This document shows, one piece after another, positions 42,116-50,819 of a stretch of 64,000 nt of DNA. Positions within the stretch are counted from its first letter, which is position 1, and each line of letters starts with the position of its first letter. The stretch spans positions 930,001 through 994,000 of the forward strand of contig CAWIMV010000001.1 in the NCBI GenBank assembly GCA_963837325.1, read 5' to 3'. The translations under genes were made by a program, and so were the position numbers. The stretch is from CAVQKZ01 sp963837325. GTDB taxonomy: Bacteria > Actinomycetota > Actinomycetes > Mycobacteriales > Jatrophihabitantaceae. The notes under the pieces are model-generated. The model saw only the letters and a program-made list of their open reading frames with translations. It was not told the DNA's origin and did not search any database.

Positions 42116-42874
42116 TCAAGCCGTGCCGAGCACCGTCCAGGCCGATGCCTCCACCTCGAAGGGCGCGGCGGGCAGCAGTGTCGCGCACTTCGCCTTCAGT
42201 TCTTCGCGGCGCTGCCCATCGAGCGTGGCGACGTACGCCCCGGCCGGGCCCACGCCGAGCGTGAACGGCTCCCACCAGTCCTCGAAACTCGCCATCGTGA
42301 CCCCGACCGTGAGCTTCGACGGCTCGATGTCGCGTAGTCCGGCCGCGCCGAACAACTCGGCCAGGTGGCCCTCACGTGCGCCGGCCAGTCCGGATTCGTC
42401 GTCCGCGTCCGGATCCAGTTCGTGCACGGCATCCCAGAAGCACGCGAGCGGGCTGGTGCCGCCGCTGTGATCCCACACGCAGGCCGCGACCCGGCCGCCC
42501 GCTCGGGTAACCCGCGCCATCTCGGCCAGGCCGGCCACGGGGTCGGCCATGAAGTGGACGACGAGCTGGGCCAGGGCCAGGTCGAACGTGTCATCGGCAA
42601 ACGGCAACTGCTCGGCTGCTGCCGACCGCACGTCGACATCGGGAAACCGAGTGCGGGCGGCCGCGACGAACGGCTCGGAGGGATCGACGGCCGAGACCGC
42701 GTCAGCCCCGAGCCGTTGGACGAGCACCGCGGTGAGCGCTCCCGGTCCGCAACCGACGTCCAACGCGCGTTGTCCCGGCGTCGCACCGACCGCGGCGACG
42801 AACTGCTGGGCCAACGGCTCGGAGAACCGGCCCATGAACCGACCGTATGCGTCTGCGCTGACCTTGAAGCTCAC
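42116..42874 (-). CDS. class I SAM-dependent methyltransferase
   Basis: A 252-residue Methyltransf_11/25 type protein: RALDVGCGPGALTAVLV (motif I), VSAVDPSEPFV (motif II), AAAEQLPFADDTFDLALAQLVVHF and RAGGRVAACVWDH. The substrate is unknown. TAGGTT (42882-42887) is 7 bp before the GTG, so the mRNA is likely leaderless. It lies downstream of the kinase gene, separated by an inverted-repeat element. Confidence 0.9.
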   Translation of the reverse strand: MSFKVSADAYGRFMGRFSEPLAQQFVAAVGATPGQRALDVGCGPGALTAVLVQRLGADAVSAVDPSEPFVAAARTRFPDVDVRSAAAEQLPFADDTFDLALAQLVVHFMADPVAGLAEMARVTRAGGRVAACVWDHSGGTSPLACFWDAVHELDPDADDESGLAGAREGHLAELFGAAGLRDIEPSKLTVGVTMASFEDWWEPFTLGVGPAGAYVATLDGQRREELKAKCATLLPAAPFEVEASAWTVLGTA

Positions 42875-42896
42875 TCGTCGAAACCTAGGGCACCGG

Positions 42897-42978
42897 TCTG
42901 GTGCGCGCGACTTTGGTGATCAACTCGGGTTAGGTGCGCGAAAATGCCTGAAATCGCTCACCAGACGCGAGTTGATCA
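42897..42978. repeat. interleaved inverted repeats between kinase and methyltransferase genes
   Basis: Two inverted repeats interleave in the order A-B-A'-B'. A is TCTGGTG (42897-42903) with CACCAGA (42959-42965); B is TGATCAACTCG (42917-42927) with CGAGTTGATCA (42968-42978), an 11-bp perfect match. Both cannot pair as nested stems, so the RNA would be either a pseudoknot or a switch between two hairpins. It may be a terminator, a REP-like element or a protein site. Confidence 0.6.
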
Positions 42979-43069
42979 ACGAAGCAGAGCCGGCCTGGCC
43001 CAGCCCGGAGCGGGGCCGGCCGGCCCACCCCGAAGCCGGGACGACTGGCCCAGGCCGGCGGCAGCCGCC

Positions 43070-45076
43070 TCAGACGACGTCGATCGTGACCGTGGTACCC
43101 GGCGGTACGAGTGTGCCGGCCGGCGGGTCCATGCCGACGACTTCGTTGAGCAGGCCGCCGAAGTGCTTGACGACCTTGACCCGCAAGCCCAGGTGTTTGA
43201 GCCGCACCGTGGCCTGGCGGACCGGCGTGCCAGTGGCGATCTCCGGGACGGCGACGAGCTGGGGGCCCTTGGACACCGTCACCGTGATCGTGCTGAACTT
43301 GCGCGCTTGACCGGTGGGTTCGACGGCGATGACGGTGTCCTTGGCGATCGTGTCGCTGAAGTCGTCGACCCGTTTGACGGCAAACCGCGCGTGCTTGAGC
43401 TTCTGCACGGCCTGGTCATACGGCGTGCCGGGTTCGATCACCGGGACAGAAATGATCGGCGGACCGGTCGACACGAAGATGGTCACGTCCTGGTCCCGCT
43501 TGACCTGGGTGCCGGCCGCCGGCGAGAGCCGAGTGACCAGTCCGGCCTTGATCGTGTCGCTCGGTTCCGGCGACGTCTCCGCGGCGACATTCACCCGAAG
43601 GGTGGACAGCATCGATCTGACCTGGGCCGGTGTCTTGCCGGCGACGCCCGAGGGCAGGGCGTAGCGCTCCTTGCCGGCCGACAGCACGATCGTGACGGTC
43701 CGTCCGCGCGCCACTTGAGCGCCCTGATGCGGATCGGTGCTGACGACGAAGTCCTTGGGGACCGTCTCACTGAACTGCGGTGCCGGTCGTCGCGTCACCT
43801 TGTAGCCGGCCTGTTCGAGCGTGTGCTTGGCCGCCAGGAAGGACTGGCCCGCCACTTTCGGCACTTGGGAAAACCGGCCGGAGGCCAGCCACCAGCCGCC
43901 GTAGGCGCAGCCCAGGCCGATCAGCAGGACGACGAGCGCGATGATCAACGCCCGGCGTCGTCGCACCGACCGCTGCGACCTCGGCTGCCGGCGCCGCGGC
44001 GGCGTGACGACGGGCGGCGGCGGCGGCGGGCCCGTCCGCGGCGCGCCGACGGAGCGTGGCACGACGTTGGTGTCGTAGGAGTCGATGTGGTTCTTGCGCA
44101 GCACGTCGGTGTCGGTGCCGTCGACGGGTGACGGCCGGTTGAGCGCCGCCGAGCGGGCGGTCGCCGCGTCGGCCCCACCACGGGCCGGAGGCGGCGGTAC
44201 CGACACGACGGGCAGCGCAAGATCGGTGCGGACGTCGGCGAGTTCGGCCAGGAACGCGCCGGCGTCGGACGGCCGGCCGGTCGGGTCGCTGTCGGTCGCG
44301 CTCACGACCAGCTCGTCGATCTCGGTCGGGATGCCCTTGACCCGGGACGACGGCGCGGGCACCCGCTTGTGCACATGCTGGTATGCGACGTTCATCGCGG
44401 AGTCGCCCTGGTAGGGCGGCTTGCCCGTGAGCAGCTCGAAGAAGACGATTCCCGACGAATACACGTCCGAGCGCTGGTCGGCCCGGCCCTTGCTGATCTG
44501 CTCCGGCGCGCAGTACGCGACCGTGCCCATCATCAGTCCGGTGCGGGTGGCCGAGGGATCGGATTCGACCGCTCGGGCCAAGCCGAAGTCGGCGACCTTC
44601 ACGATGCCTTCCTGCGAAAGCAGGATGTTCTCGGGCTTGATGTCGCGGTGGACCAGTCCGGCCCGATGAGCCGCCGAAAGCGCGCTGAGCACGGGCTCCA
44701 TGATCGACACCGCCTCGGCGGGACTGAGGCGGCCGCGCTCACGGATCAGATCCCGCAGGGTGCGGCCGTCGACGAGTTCCATCACGAGGAACACATGGTG
44801 CCCGGCCGCGCTGGTGTCGGCGCCCTGGTCGTAGACCGACACGGCGTTGAGATGGGTCAGCCGGGCGGCGGCGCGAGCTTCTCGGCTGAAGCGGTCGCTG
44901 AACGCCGGATCGGCCGACAAATCGGAGGACATCACCTTGACGGCGACGAGACGGTCGAGCCGCTCGTCGACGGCCGAGTAGACAGTGGACATACCGCCCC
45001 GGGCGATGCGATCCACGATCCGGTATCGGCCTTCGAGCGTGCGGCCCACCAGGGGATCCGTGGTCGCCGTCTGCAC
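43070..45076 (-). CDS. Ser/Thr protein kinase with four PASTA domains (PknL position)
   Basis: A 668-residue membrane kinase. The kinase domain (about 15-275) has ARGGMSTVYSA, VAVKVM, HRDIKPEN, DFGLARA and CAPEQ. A Pro-rich juxtamembrane region leads to one transmembrane helix (about 375-397) and four C-terminal PASTA repeats (about 405-668; for example VPKVAGQSFLAAKHTLEQAG). PASTA domains bind muropeptides or lipid II, so the kinase probably links wall synthesis to signalling. The location near the Rv2175c-like gene matches PknL, although mycobacterial PknL lacks PASTA, as I recall. TAGAAT lies 4 bp before the GTG, a tight spacing. Confidence 0.94.
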   Translation of the reverse strand: MQTATTDPLVGRTLEGRYRIVDRIARGGMSTVYSAVDERLDRLVAVKVMSSDLSADPAFSDRFSREARAAARLTHLNAVSVYDQGADTSAAGHHVFLVMELVDGRTLRDLIRERGRLSPAEAVSIMEPVLSALSAAHRAGLVHRDIKPENILLSQEGIVKVADFGLARAVESDPSATRTGLMMGTVAYCAPEQISKGRADQRSDVYSSGIVFFELLTGKPPYQGDSAMNVAYQHVHKRVPAPSSRVKGIPTEIDELVVSATDSDPTGRPSDAGAFLAELADVRTDLALPVVSVPPPPARGGADAATARSAALNRPSPVDGTDTDVLRKNHIDSYDTNVVPRSVGAPRTGPPPPPPVVTPPRRRQPRSQRSVRRRRALIIALVVLLIGLGCAYGGWWLASGRFSQVPKVAGQSFLAAKHTLEQAGYKVTRRPAPQFSETVPKDFVVSTDPHQGAQVARGRTVTIVLSAGKERYALPSGVAGKTPAQVRSMLSTLRVNVAAETSPEPSDTIKAGLVTRLSPAAGTQVKRDQDVTIFVSTGPPIISVPVIEPGTPYDQAVQKLKHARFAVKRVDDFSDTIAKDTVIAVEPTGQARKFSTITVTVSKGPQLVAVPEIATGTPVRQATVRLKHLGLRVKVVKHFGGLLNEVVGMDPPAGTLVPPGTTVTIDVV

Positions 45077-45158
45077 ACGCAGATTCTACGGGCGAATGTC
45101 GCCCAGGCTCCGCTGGCGCACCGCGTGCTCCGAGGCCAGTGGCGGCGGGGCCTGCACC

Positions 45159-45164
45159 TAGTGT
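45159..45164 (+). promoter_or_regulatory. -10 hexamer (TAGTGT) of spermidine-synthase-like gene
   Basis: TAGTGT lies 6 bp before the GTG at 45171. It is divergent from the kinase promoter 90 bp away. Confidence 0.45.
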
Positions 45165-45170
45165 TGGCCT

Positions 45171-46013
45171 GTGTCGGACGTGGAGGACGGTGGATCACCG
45201 TCGGCTGGTGGAGTGGTCGAACTGCTCGCCGACGAGGACCGCCCGGGCGGCTGGCTGCTGCTGCTCGATCGGATCCGGCAGTCCTACGTCGACCTCGATG
45301 ACCCGGGCTACCTCGACTTCGAATACGTCCAGGCCTTCGCCGACATGCTGGACGCCCTGCCGCCGGGTCCGCTCGCCATCACGCATGTGGGCGGCGGGGC
45401 CTGCACGCTGGCCCGCTACGTCGCGCTGACCCGACCCGGCTCGCCGCAGATCGTGCTCGAGCCCGACGCCGCACTGACTGCCCTCGTGCGGGCGCGGCTG
45501 CCGTTCGCCCGTGGCGCGCGCGTTCGGATCCGCCCGACCGACGGCCGCGCCGGCGTGACGGCGCTGGCGAGCGGGAGTGCCGACGTGGTGGTGCTGGACG
45601 CCTTCAACGGCGGCCGGGTGCCGCAGGAGTTGACCACGTCCGAATTCGTGACCGACGTCGCGCGCGTGCTGCGGCCGTCGGGCGTGTTGCTGGTCAACGT
45701 GGCCGACGGGCCACCGGGGCTGTTCGTCCGCAGGCTGGTGTCGACGTTGGCCGCCGTCCTGCCGTCGGTGCTGCTGAGTGCCGACCCGGCGGTGCTGAAG
45801 CGGCGCCGCTTCGGCAATGTCGTGCTCGCGGCGTCACGAGCCGAACTGCCGGTCGCAGCCGTCACCCGAGCAGCGTCTGCGGCCGCCTTCCCGCGCCGGG
45901 TTTTGAGCGGTGCCGACGTGACCGCGTTCGCCGGTGGCGCGCCGCCGCTGACCGATGCCGACCCCATGCGCTCACCTCAGCCGCCCGAGGAGATGTGGCG
46001 GGTCGGCGGCTGA
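45171..46013 (+). CDS. spermidine synthase-like / SpeE-fold methyltransferase-like protein
   Basis: A 280-residue Rossmann protein: QSYVDLDDPGYLDFEYVQAFADML, ITHVGGGACTLARYVALTRPGS (nucleotide site), VLEPDAALTALV and VVVLDAFNGGRVPQELTTSEF. It resembles actinobacterial 'fused/spermidine synthase' proteins, which often lack proven aminopropyl-transferase activity. The role is unclear. Confidence 0.82.
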   Translation: MSDVEDGGSPSAGGVVELLADEDRPGGWLLLLDRIRQSYVDLDDPGYLDFEYVQAFADMLDALPPGPLAITHVGGGACTLARYVALTRPGSPQIVLEPDAALTALVRARLPFARGARVRIRPTDGRAGVTALASGSADVVVLDAFNGGRVPQELTTSEFVTDVARVLRPSGVLLVNVADGPPGLFVRRLVSTLAAVLPSVLLSADPAVLKRRRFGNVVLAASRAELPVAAVTRAASAAAFPRRVLSGADVTAFAGGAPPLTDADPMRSPQPPEEMWRVGG

Positions 46014-46026
46014 CAGGATCGCTCGC

Positions 46027-46803
46027 ATGGCGATCGACGATCCGGTCTACACCGACCGGGACCGGGCCGAGTCCTTCGGGGGAGTGGCCGACCAGTACGA
46101 CCGGTTCCGGCCGTCGTATCCACCGGCACTCGTCGACGACTTGGCCGCACTGAACCCCGCTGCGGTGCTCGACATCGGTTGCGGCACGGGCAAAGCGGGC
46201 CGCCTGCTCGCCGAGCGCGGCCTGAGCGTCCTCGGTATCGAAATCGACCCGAAGATGGCCGCCGTCGCGCAGCGGCACGGGATCGATGTCGAAGTCGCAT
46301 CATTCGAGGCGTGGGAGCCGAATGGACGGCGCTTCGACCTGATCACCTGTGCCCAGGCCTGGCACTGGGTCGACCCCGGCGTGGGCGCACCGAAGGCCGC
46401 TGAGCTGCTGCGTCCCGGCGGCACGCTCGCGCTGTTCTGGAATCACGACGAACTCGAGCCGTCGGTGCAGCACGCACTGGATGCGGTCTACCGCCGGTAC
46501 GCGCCGGAACTGTTGCGCCCGGCCGGCAGGGACGCGGGCCGACGGGCCGACGAACGACACGCGCGGATGCTCGAGGCGTCCGGGCGATTCGCCGCGGTCG
46601 ACGTGCGCCGATACTCCTGGCGGCTCAGCTACCCGCGCGCGGAGTGGGTCGGCGTCCTCGGCACGCACAGCGACCACCTGCGCCTCGACGATGGACGTCG
46701 GACCGCGCTGCTGGCGGCGGTCGGGGCGGCTCTCGACGCGCTCGGCGGAACGATCGAGGCCCGCTTCAGCACGTCCGCGATATTGGCGACGGTGCCGTCA
46801 TAG
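46027..46803 (+). CDS. class I SAM-dependent methyltransferase
   Basis: A 258-residue protein with SFGGVADQYDRFRPSYPPALVDDL, AVLDIGCGTGKAGRLLAERG (motif I), VLGIEIDPKMAAVA and CAQAWHWVDP, typical of Methyltransf_11 proteins acting on small molecules. ATG 46027 is chosen because CAGGAT (46014-46019) lies 7 bp upstream and the alternative start is inside the preceding gene. Confidence 0.88.
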   Translation: MAIDDPVYTDRDRAESFGGVADQYDRFRPSYPPALVDDLAALNPAAVLDIGCGTGKAGRLLAERGLSVLGIEIDPKMAAVAQRHGIDVEVASFEAWEPNGRRFDLITCAQAWHWVDPGVGAPKAAELLRPGGTLALFWNHDELEPSVQHALDAVYRRYAPELLRPAGRDAGRRADERHARMLEASGRFAAVDVRRYSWRLSYPRAEWVGVLGTHSDHLRLDDGRRTALLAAVGAALDALGGTIEARFSTSAILATVPS

Positions 46804-46824
46804 CACCATGGCAGGCTGGTGAAC

Positions 46825-47151
46825 ATGGAACTGCTGACCATTCCCGAGGTCGCCGAGGCCCTCGGGGTCAAGGTCACCCGGGTGCACCAGTACCTTCGCG
46901 ACGGGCAGCTCGTCGGTGTGCGCAACGAGAACGGGCTGCGGTGCGTCCCAGCGCTCCTCGTGCACGACGGGGCTATCGTGAAGTCGCTGCCGTCGGTGAT
47001 CACCCAACTGCGCGACGCCCGTTATAGCGACGAGGAGATCGTCGAATGGCTGTTTCGCACCGATGAGTCGTTGCCCGGTTCCCCGGTCGACGCGTTGCGG
47101 GAGAACCGGGGCACCGAGGTGAAGCGGCGCGCCCAGGTAGCGGGGTACTAG
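46825..47151 (+). CDS. Rv2175c-like winged helix-turn-helix DNA-binding protein
   Basis: A 108-residue protein: LTIPEVAEALGVKVTRVHQYLRDGQLVGVRNENG (HTH) and a C-terminal helical part SDEEIVEWLFRTDESLPGSPVDALRE. The mycobacterial homologue is a known substrate of PknL. The kinase gene 1.7 kb away supports the same relation here (inference). ATG 46825 and GTG 46819 are both possible. Confidence 0.88.
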   Translation: MELLTIPEVAEALGVKVTRVHQYLRDGQLVGVRNENGLRCVPALLVHDGAIVKSLPSVITQLRDARYSDEEIVEWLFRTDESLPGSPVDALRENRGTEVKRRAQVAGY

Positions 47152-47201
47152 CGACGGATCCGTCCGGGGTCGCCGCCGGCCCACCAACCGAACGGAGACC
47201 G

Positions 47202-48107
47202 ATGCCGAAGCAGGTCCTGGTCACCGGCGCCTCCGGGTTCATCGGCTCGCGGGTGACCGCCGGATTGGTCGCTGCCGGGCATGACGTGCGGGCCATGACC
47301 CGCCGCCCCGAGACGTACCGCGGCGCCGGGCGCCCGGTCGCCGGCGACGTCGACGTTGCCGCCAGCCTGATCGAGCCGATGCGCGGCGTGGAGGTCGCCT
47401 ACTACCTCGTGCACGGTCTGGGCGGCGACGACTTCGAACGCACCGACGCCGCGGCGGCGCGGGCATTCGGTGCGGCAGCCGCACAAGCCGGTGTTGGCCG
47501 CATCATCTACCTCGGTGGCCTCGGCGAGGACGACGGCACCTTGTCGGCCCATTTGCGCTCCAGGCGCGAGGTCGAAACGCTGCTCGGTGAGTCCGGCGTG
47601 CCGGTCACGGTGCTGCGCGCCGCCGTCGTCATTGGACACGGCGGCATCTCCTGGGAGCTGACCCGGCAGTTGGTTGCCCACCTTCCCCTGATGATCGCGC
47701 CGCGCTGGGTGAACACCCGCACGCAGCCCATCGCCCTGCCCGACGTGGTCCGCTATCTCATCGGCGTCCTCGACGCGCCCGAGGCGGCCGGCGCTGTCTA
47801 CGAGGTCGGCGGTCCGGACATCGTGCGGTACGTCGACATGTTGACCCTCGCCGCTCGGGTTCACAAGCACCGCCGGCTGCCAGTGCTCATTCTCCCGCTG
47901 TTGACGCCACGGCTCTCGTCATTGTGGCTGGCCCTGGTCACCGACGTTGACGTGCCGACCGCGCGCAACCTGATCGATTCGATGACGAACGAGGTCATCG
48001 TCCACGACCAGTCGATCCGCGACGTCGTGCCGGGCGAGCCGATGGGCTACGAGCAGGCCGTGCAGCTGGCCCTGGCCGAGCGGAGCGCCGCGGGCCGATC
48101 CGGATGA
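47202..48107 (+). CDS. atypical SDR / NAD(P)-binding epimerase-like protein
   Basis: A 301-residue Rossmann protein with VLVTGASGFIGSRVTAGLVAAGHDVRAMTR (dinucleotide site), AYYLVHGLGG and a C-terminal region of the actinobacterial NmrA/DUF2867-like atypical SDRs. The catalytic Tyr-x3-Lys is not seen (IIYLGGLGED instead). Its redox activity is unproven. It overlaps the CPBP gene by 4 bp. Confidence 0.85.
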   Translation: MPKQVLVTGASGFIGSRVTAGLVAAGHDVRAMTRRPETYRGAGRPVAGDVDVAASLIEPMRGVEVAYYLVHGLGGDDFERTDAAAARAFGAAAAQAGVGRIIYLGGLGEDDGTLSAHLRSRREVETLLGESGVPVTVLRAAVVIGHGGISWELTRQLVAHLPLMIAPRWVNTRTQPIALPDVVRYLIGVLDAPEAAGAVYEVGGPDIVRYVDMLTLAARVHKHRRLPVLILPLLTPRLSSLWLALVTDVDVPTARNLIDSMTNEVIVHDQSIRDVVPGEPMGYEQAVQLALAERSAAGRSG

Positions 48108-48811
48108 CGTGGCCCGACCAGGTACGCAGGGCCGTCCGGCGGGCCGTGGTCGATCAGGTACCGCGCGAGCACACCGAACCCGACGACGCGTTCCGCCGCC
48201 GCCGCGTCGTGGTCGGTGTGACGGTCTTGGTCGGCACCGTGCTGCTCGGATTCTCGTTGGCGACCCAGCCCGGCGACTCGGCGTTCTACTGGCTGACGCT
48301 TGCACTCGCACTGACGTGGACGATCGGCGGCGTGCTGTCCGGTCCGCTGCACCTCGGTCGGATCACGCGCGGCGGCGAACTGCGCCGACCGGTCGTGAAC
48401 CCAGTCGTTCTCGGGCTCGCCGCGGGCGCAGTGTTCGTCGCCGGGGCCCTGGTCATCCGCGAGGTCGAGCCGCTGCGGCAACTGATCCAGGACGTCCTCG
48501 CGCATGCCCGCCAGGGGTCACTCGCGCTCGTCCTTGGCGTCGCCGTTCTCAACGCGATTGCGGAGGAGGTGTTCTTCCGGGGTGCGCTGTTCGCGGCGAT
48601 CGGACGGCGGCGTCCGGTCACCATCTCGACCGCCGTGTACACCCTCACGACGGTCGCGACGGCCAATCCGATGCTGGTCGTGGCCGCCGCGGCACTCGGG
48701 AGCGTGCTCGGGCTGCAGCGGCGCGCGTCGGGCGGGATCCTCGCTCCGATCCTCACTCATGTCACCTGGTCGGTGACCATGGTGCTCGTCTTGCCCCTAC
48801 TGTTTCCATGA
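48104..48811 (+). CDS. CPBP-family intramembrane glutamic endopeptidase
   Basis: A 235-residue protein with about six helices. The CPBP motifs are NAIAEEVFFRGALFAAI (EE-x3-R, catalytic Glu pair) and the later LTHVTWSVTMVL (His). The substrates of actinobacterial members are mostly unknown. It is translationally coupled to the upstream SDR gene (ATGA) and converges on the prenyl synthase gene. Confidence 0.88.
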   Translation: MTWPDQVRRAVRRAVVDQVPREHTEPDDAFRRRRVVVGVTVLVGTVLLGFSLATQPGDSAFYWLTLALALTWTIGGVLSGPLHLGRITRGGELRRPVVNPVVLGLAAGAVFVAGALVIREVEPLRQLIQDVLAHARQGSLALVLGVAVLNAIAEEVFFRGALFAAIGRRRPVTISTAVYTLTTVATANPMLVVAAAALGSVLGLQRRASGGILAPILTHVTWSVTMVLVLPLLFP

Positions 48812-48841
48812 GTCAGATTCGAGCAGACGCGCGAGTGCCGA

Positions 48842-49909
48842 TCAGGTGTGGCGCTCGGTTGCGGCGCTCACCAGGGCGTCAAGTGCCGTCCGCGCCTCAG
48901 CGCTGATCGATTCGCCCTGCAGTGCCGCGCGGGCCTCGTGGGCGCGCAGGGCGATGCGTTCCTCCACCTGGTCGAGTGCTCCAGTCGTCACGATCACTTC
49001 GCGCAGGTCTGCGATGTGATCCTCGCTCATGGTGCGGTCGCCGAGATAGCGCCGCAACAGGCTGGCCTGGACCGGATCGGCTTGGCTCATGGCCAGCGCG
49101 ACGAGCAACGTGCGCTTGCCCTCCAGCAAGTCGCCGCCGGCGGGCTTGCCGGTGCGACGGGGGTCGCCGAATACGCCGAGCACGTCGTCGCGCAGTTGGA
49201 ACGCCTCGCCCAACGGAAGTCCGTAGCCGCTCAGCGTGGCGAACACGTCGGGCGGCGCGCCGGCTGCGGCGGCACCGAGGTGCAGCGGACCCTCGACCGT
49301 GTATTTGCTCGTCTTGAACTTGGCCACCCGAAGAGCGTCCGCGGCCGAGAAGTCGCCACGTGCCTGCACGAGGACGTCGAGGTACTGCCCGGCCATGACG
49401 AGTTGCCGGGTCTCGTCCCACACGCGGCGGGTGTGCGCCAGGTTCGCCGCCGCCAGCCCGGCTGCGTCGAACATGGCGTCGGCCCAGGACAACAGCAGGT
49501 CGCCCAGCAGGATCGCGGCGCCGGTGCCGAAAACGTCCGGATCGCCCGTCCAGCCGGATGCGCGGTGCAGATCGGCGAATGCGGCGTGGGCGGCCGGGTG
49601 TCCACGCCTGGTCTCGGAGGAGTCCATGACGTCGTCGTGCACCAGTGCGCAGGCGTGCAGGAGTTCGAGACTGGCCGCGGCATGCACCAGGGCCCGATCA
49701 TCGGCGGACGCCGGCTGGACGCAGCGCCAACCCCAGTAGGCGAAGGTCGGCCGCAGCCGCTTGCCTCCGTCGAGGACGAACGCCCGGGCGGCATCGGCCA
49801 GGGGGGCCAGATCCGCGCCGGCTTCGGCCAGCGCCGCCGCCCGTTCGTCGAGGTAGTGCCCCAGATCCGAGTTGACGCGGCTGATCAACGCGTCGACAGA
49901 CCCCGTCAC
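48842..49909 (-). CDS. polyprenyl diphosphate synthase (IdsA2-like)
   Basis: A 355-residue trans-prenyltransferase: first aspartate-rich motif LVHDDVMDSSETRRGHP (DDxxD form), FKTSKYTVEGPLHLG and the second motif FQLRDDVLGVFGDPRRTGKPAGGDL. It makes a C15-C25 prenyl diphosphate; length specificity cannot be read. GTG 49909 has TAGTGT (49917-49922) 7 bp upstream, overlapping the divergent metF -10. Confidence 0.92.
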   Translation of the reverse strand: MTGSVDALISRVNSDLGHYLDERAAALAEAGADLAPLADAARAFVLDGGKRLRPTFAYWGWRCVQPASADDRALVHAAASLELLHACALVHDDVMDSSETRRGHPAAHAAFADLHRASGWTGDPDVFGTGAAILLGDLLLSWADAMFDAAGLAAANLAHTRRVWDETRQLVMAGQYLDVLVQARGDFSAADALRVAKFKTSKYTVEGPLHLGAAAAGAPPDVFATLSGYGLPLGEAFQLRDDVLGVFGDPRRTGKPAGGDLLEGKRTLLVALAMSQADPVQASLLRRYLGDRTMSEDHIADLREVIVTTGALDQVEERIALRAHEARAALQGESISAEARTALDALVSAATERHT

Positions 49910-49916
49910 GGGCCGG

Positions 49917-49926
49917 ACACTACGCT
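49917..49926. promoter_or_regulatory. overlapping divergent -10 hexamers of prenyl synthase and metF
   Basis: The minus-strand TAGTGT (49917-49922) and plus-strand TACGCT (49921-49926) share two bases. Each lies 6-7 bp from its own start codon (GTG 49909, ATG 49933), leaving a 23-bp intergenic gap. Confidence 0.55.
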
Positions 49927-49932
49927 GGGGAC

Positions 49933-50817
49933 ATGGCGCGGACGGTGCGGGATTGCCTGGCGATGGGGCGACCCACGATTTCCTTCGAGTTCATGCCGCC
50001 CAAGACCGCCGAGGACGAGCGGCGCATCTGGAAGGCGATCCGCGAGCTCGAACCGTTGCGTCCGTCGTTCGTGTCGGTTACGTACGGCGCGGGCGGCTCG
50101 ACCCGCGACAACACGATCAGCGTCACCGAGCGCATCGCCTCCGACACCACCCTGTTACCAGTTGCGCACCTGACCGCGGTCAACCATTCCGTCGCCGAAC
50201 TGCGAGCAATCGTCGGCCGTTTCGCCGACGCCGGCATCGTCAACATGCTGGCGCTGCGCGGCGACCCGCCGGGCGATGTGAACGGGGAATGGAAACGGCA
50301 TCCGGAAGGCCTCGGCTACGCGTCCGATCTGGTCGCCCTCCTGGCGGCCCACGGCGATTTCTGCATCGGCGTCGCCGCGTTCCCGTACAAGCACCCGCGT
50401 TCGCCGTCGATCGAGGCCGACACCGAGATGTTCGTCGCCAAGTGCCGAGCCGGCGCCGACTACGCCATCACCCAGATGTTCTTCGACGGCGACGACTACC
50501 TGCGCCTGCGTGACCGGGTGGCGGCGGCCGGCTGCGACGTGCCGATCATTCCCGGGTTGATGGCGGTCACGACGATCGCGACGATCGAGCGTTCGGAGCA
50601 GTTGTCGGGGGCCCCGTTCCCGCCGGCACTGGCCAAGAAGTTCGAAGCGGTGGCCGACGACCCCAAAGCCGTGCGCGCGCTGGGGATCGAAGAAGCGACC
50701 AAGCTCGCCCAGCGCCTGATCGACGAGGGTGCGCCGGGCCTGCATTTCATCACGATGAACTTCGCCAAGGCGACGCGCGAGGTCATGGCCCAGGTGTCGC
50801 TGCCCGCCGGCGTCTGA
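49933..50817 (+). CDS. metF: methylenetetrahydrofolate reductase
   Basis: A 294-residue FAD-dependent MTHFR: ISFEFMPPKTAEDE (catalytic Glu), FVSVTYGAGGS, HLTAVNHS, NMLALRGDPPG and QMFFDGDDYLRLRDRV. It reduces 5,10-methylene-THF to 5-methyl-THF for methionine synthesis. The ATG is leaderless-type (TACGCT, 6 bp). It converges on the GNAT gene with 2 bp between stops. Confidence 0.94.
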   Translation: MARTVRDCLAMGRPTISFEFMPPKTAEDERRIWKAIRELEPLRPSFVSVTYGAGGSTRDNTISVTERIASDTTLLPVAHLTAVNHSVAELRAIVGRFADAGIVNMLALRGDPPGDVNGEWKRHPEGLGYASDLVALLAAHGDFCIGVAAFPYKHPRSPSIEADTEMFVAKCRAGADYAITQMFFDGDDYLRLRDRVAAAGCDVPIIPGLMAVTTIATIERSEQLSGAPFPPALAKKFEAVADDPKAVRALGIEEATKLAQRLIDEGAPGLHFITMNFAKATREVMAQVSLPAGV

Positions 50818-50819
50818 AG

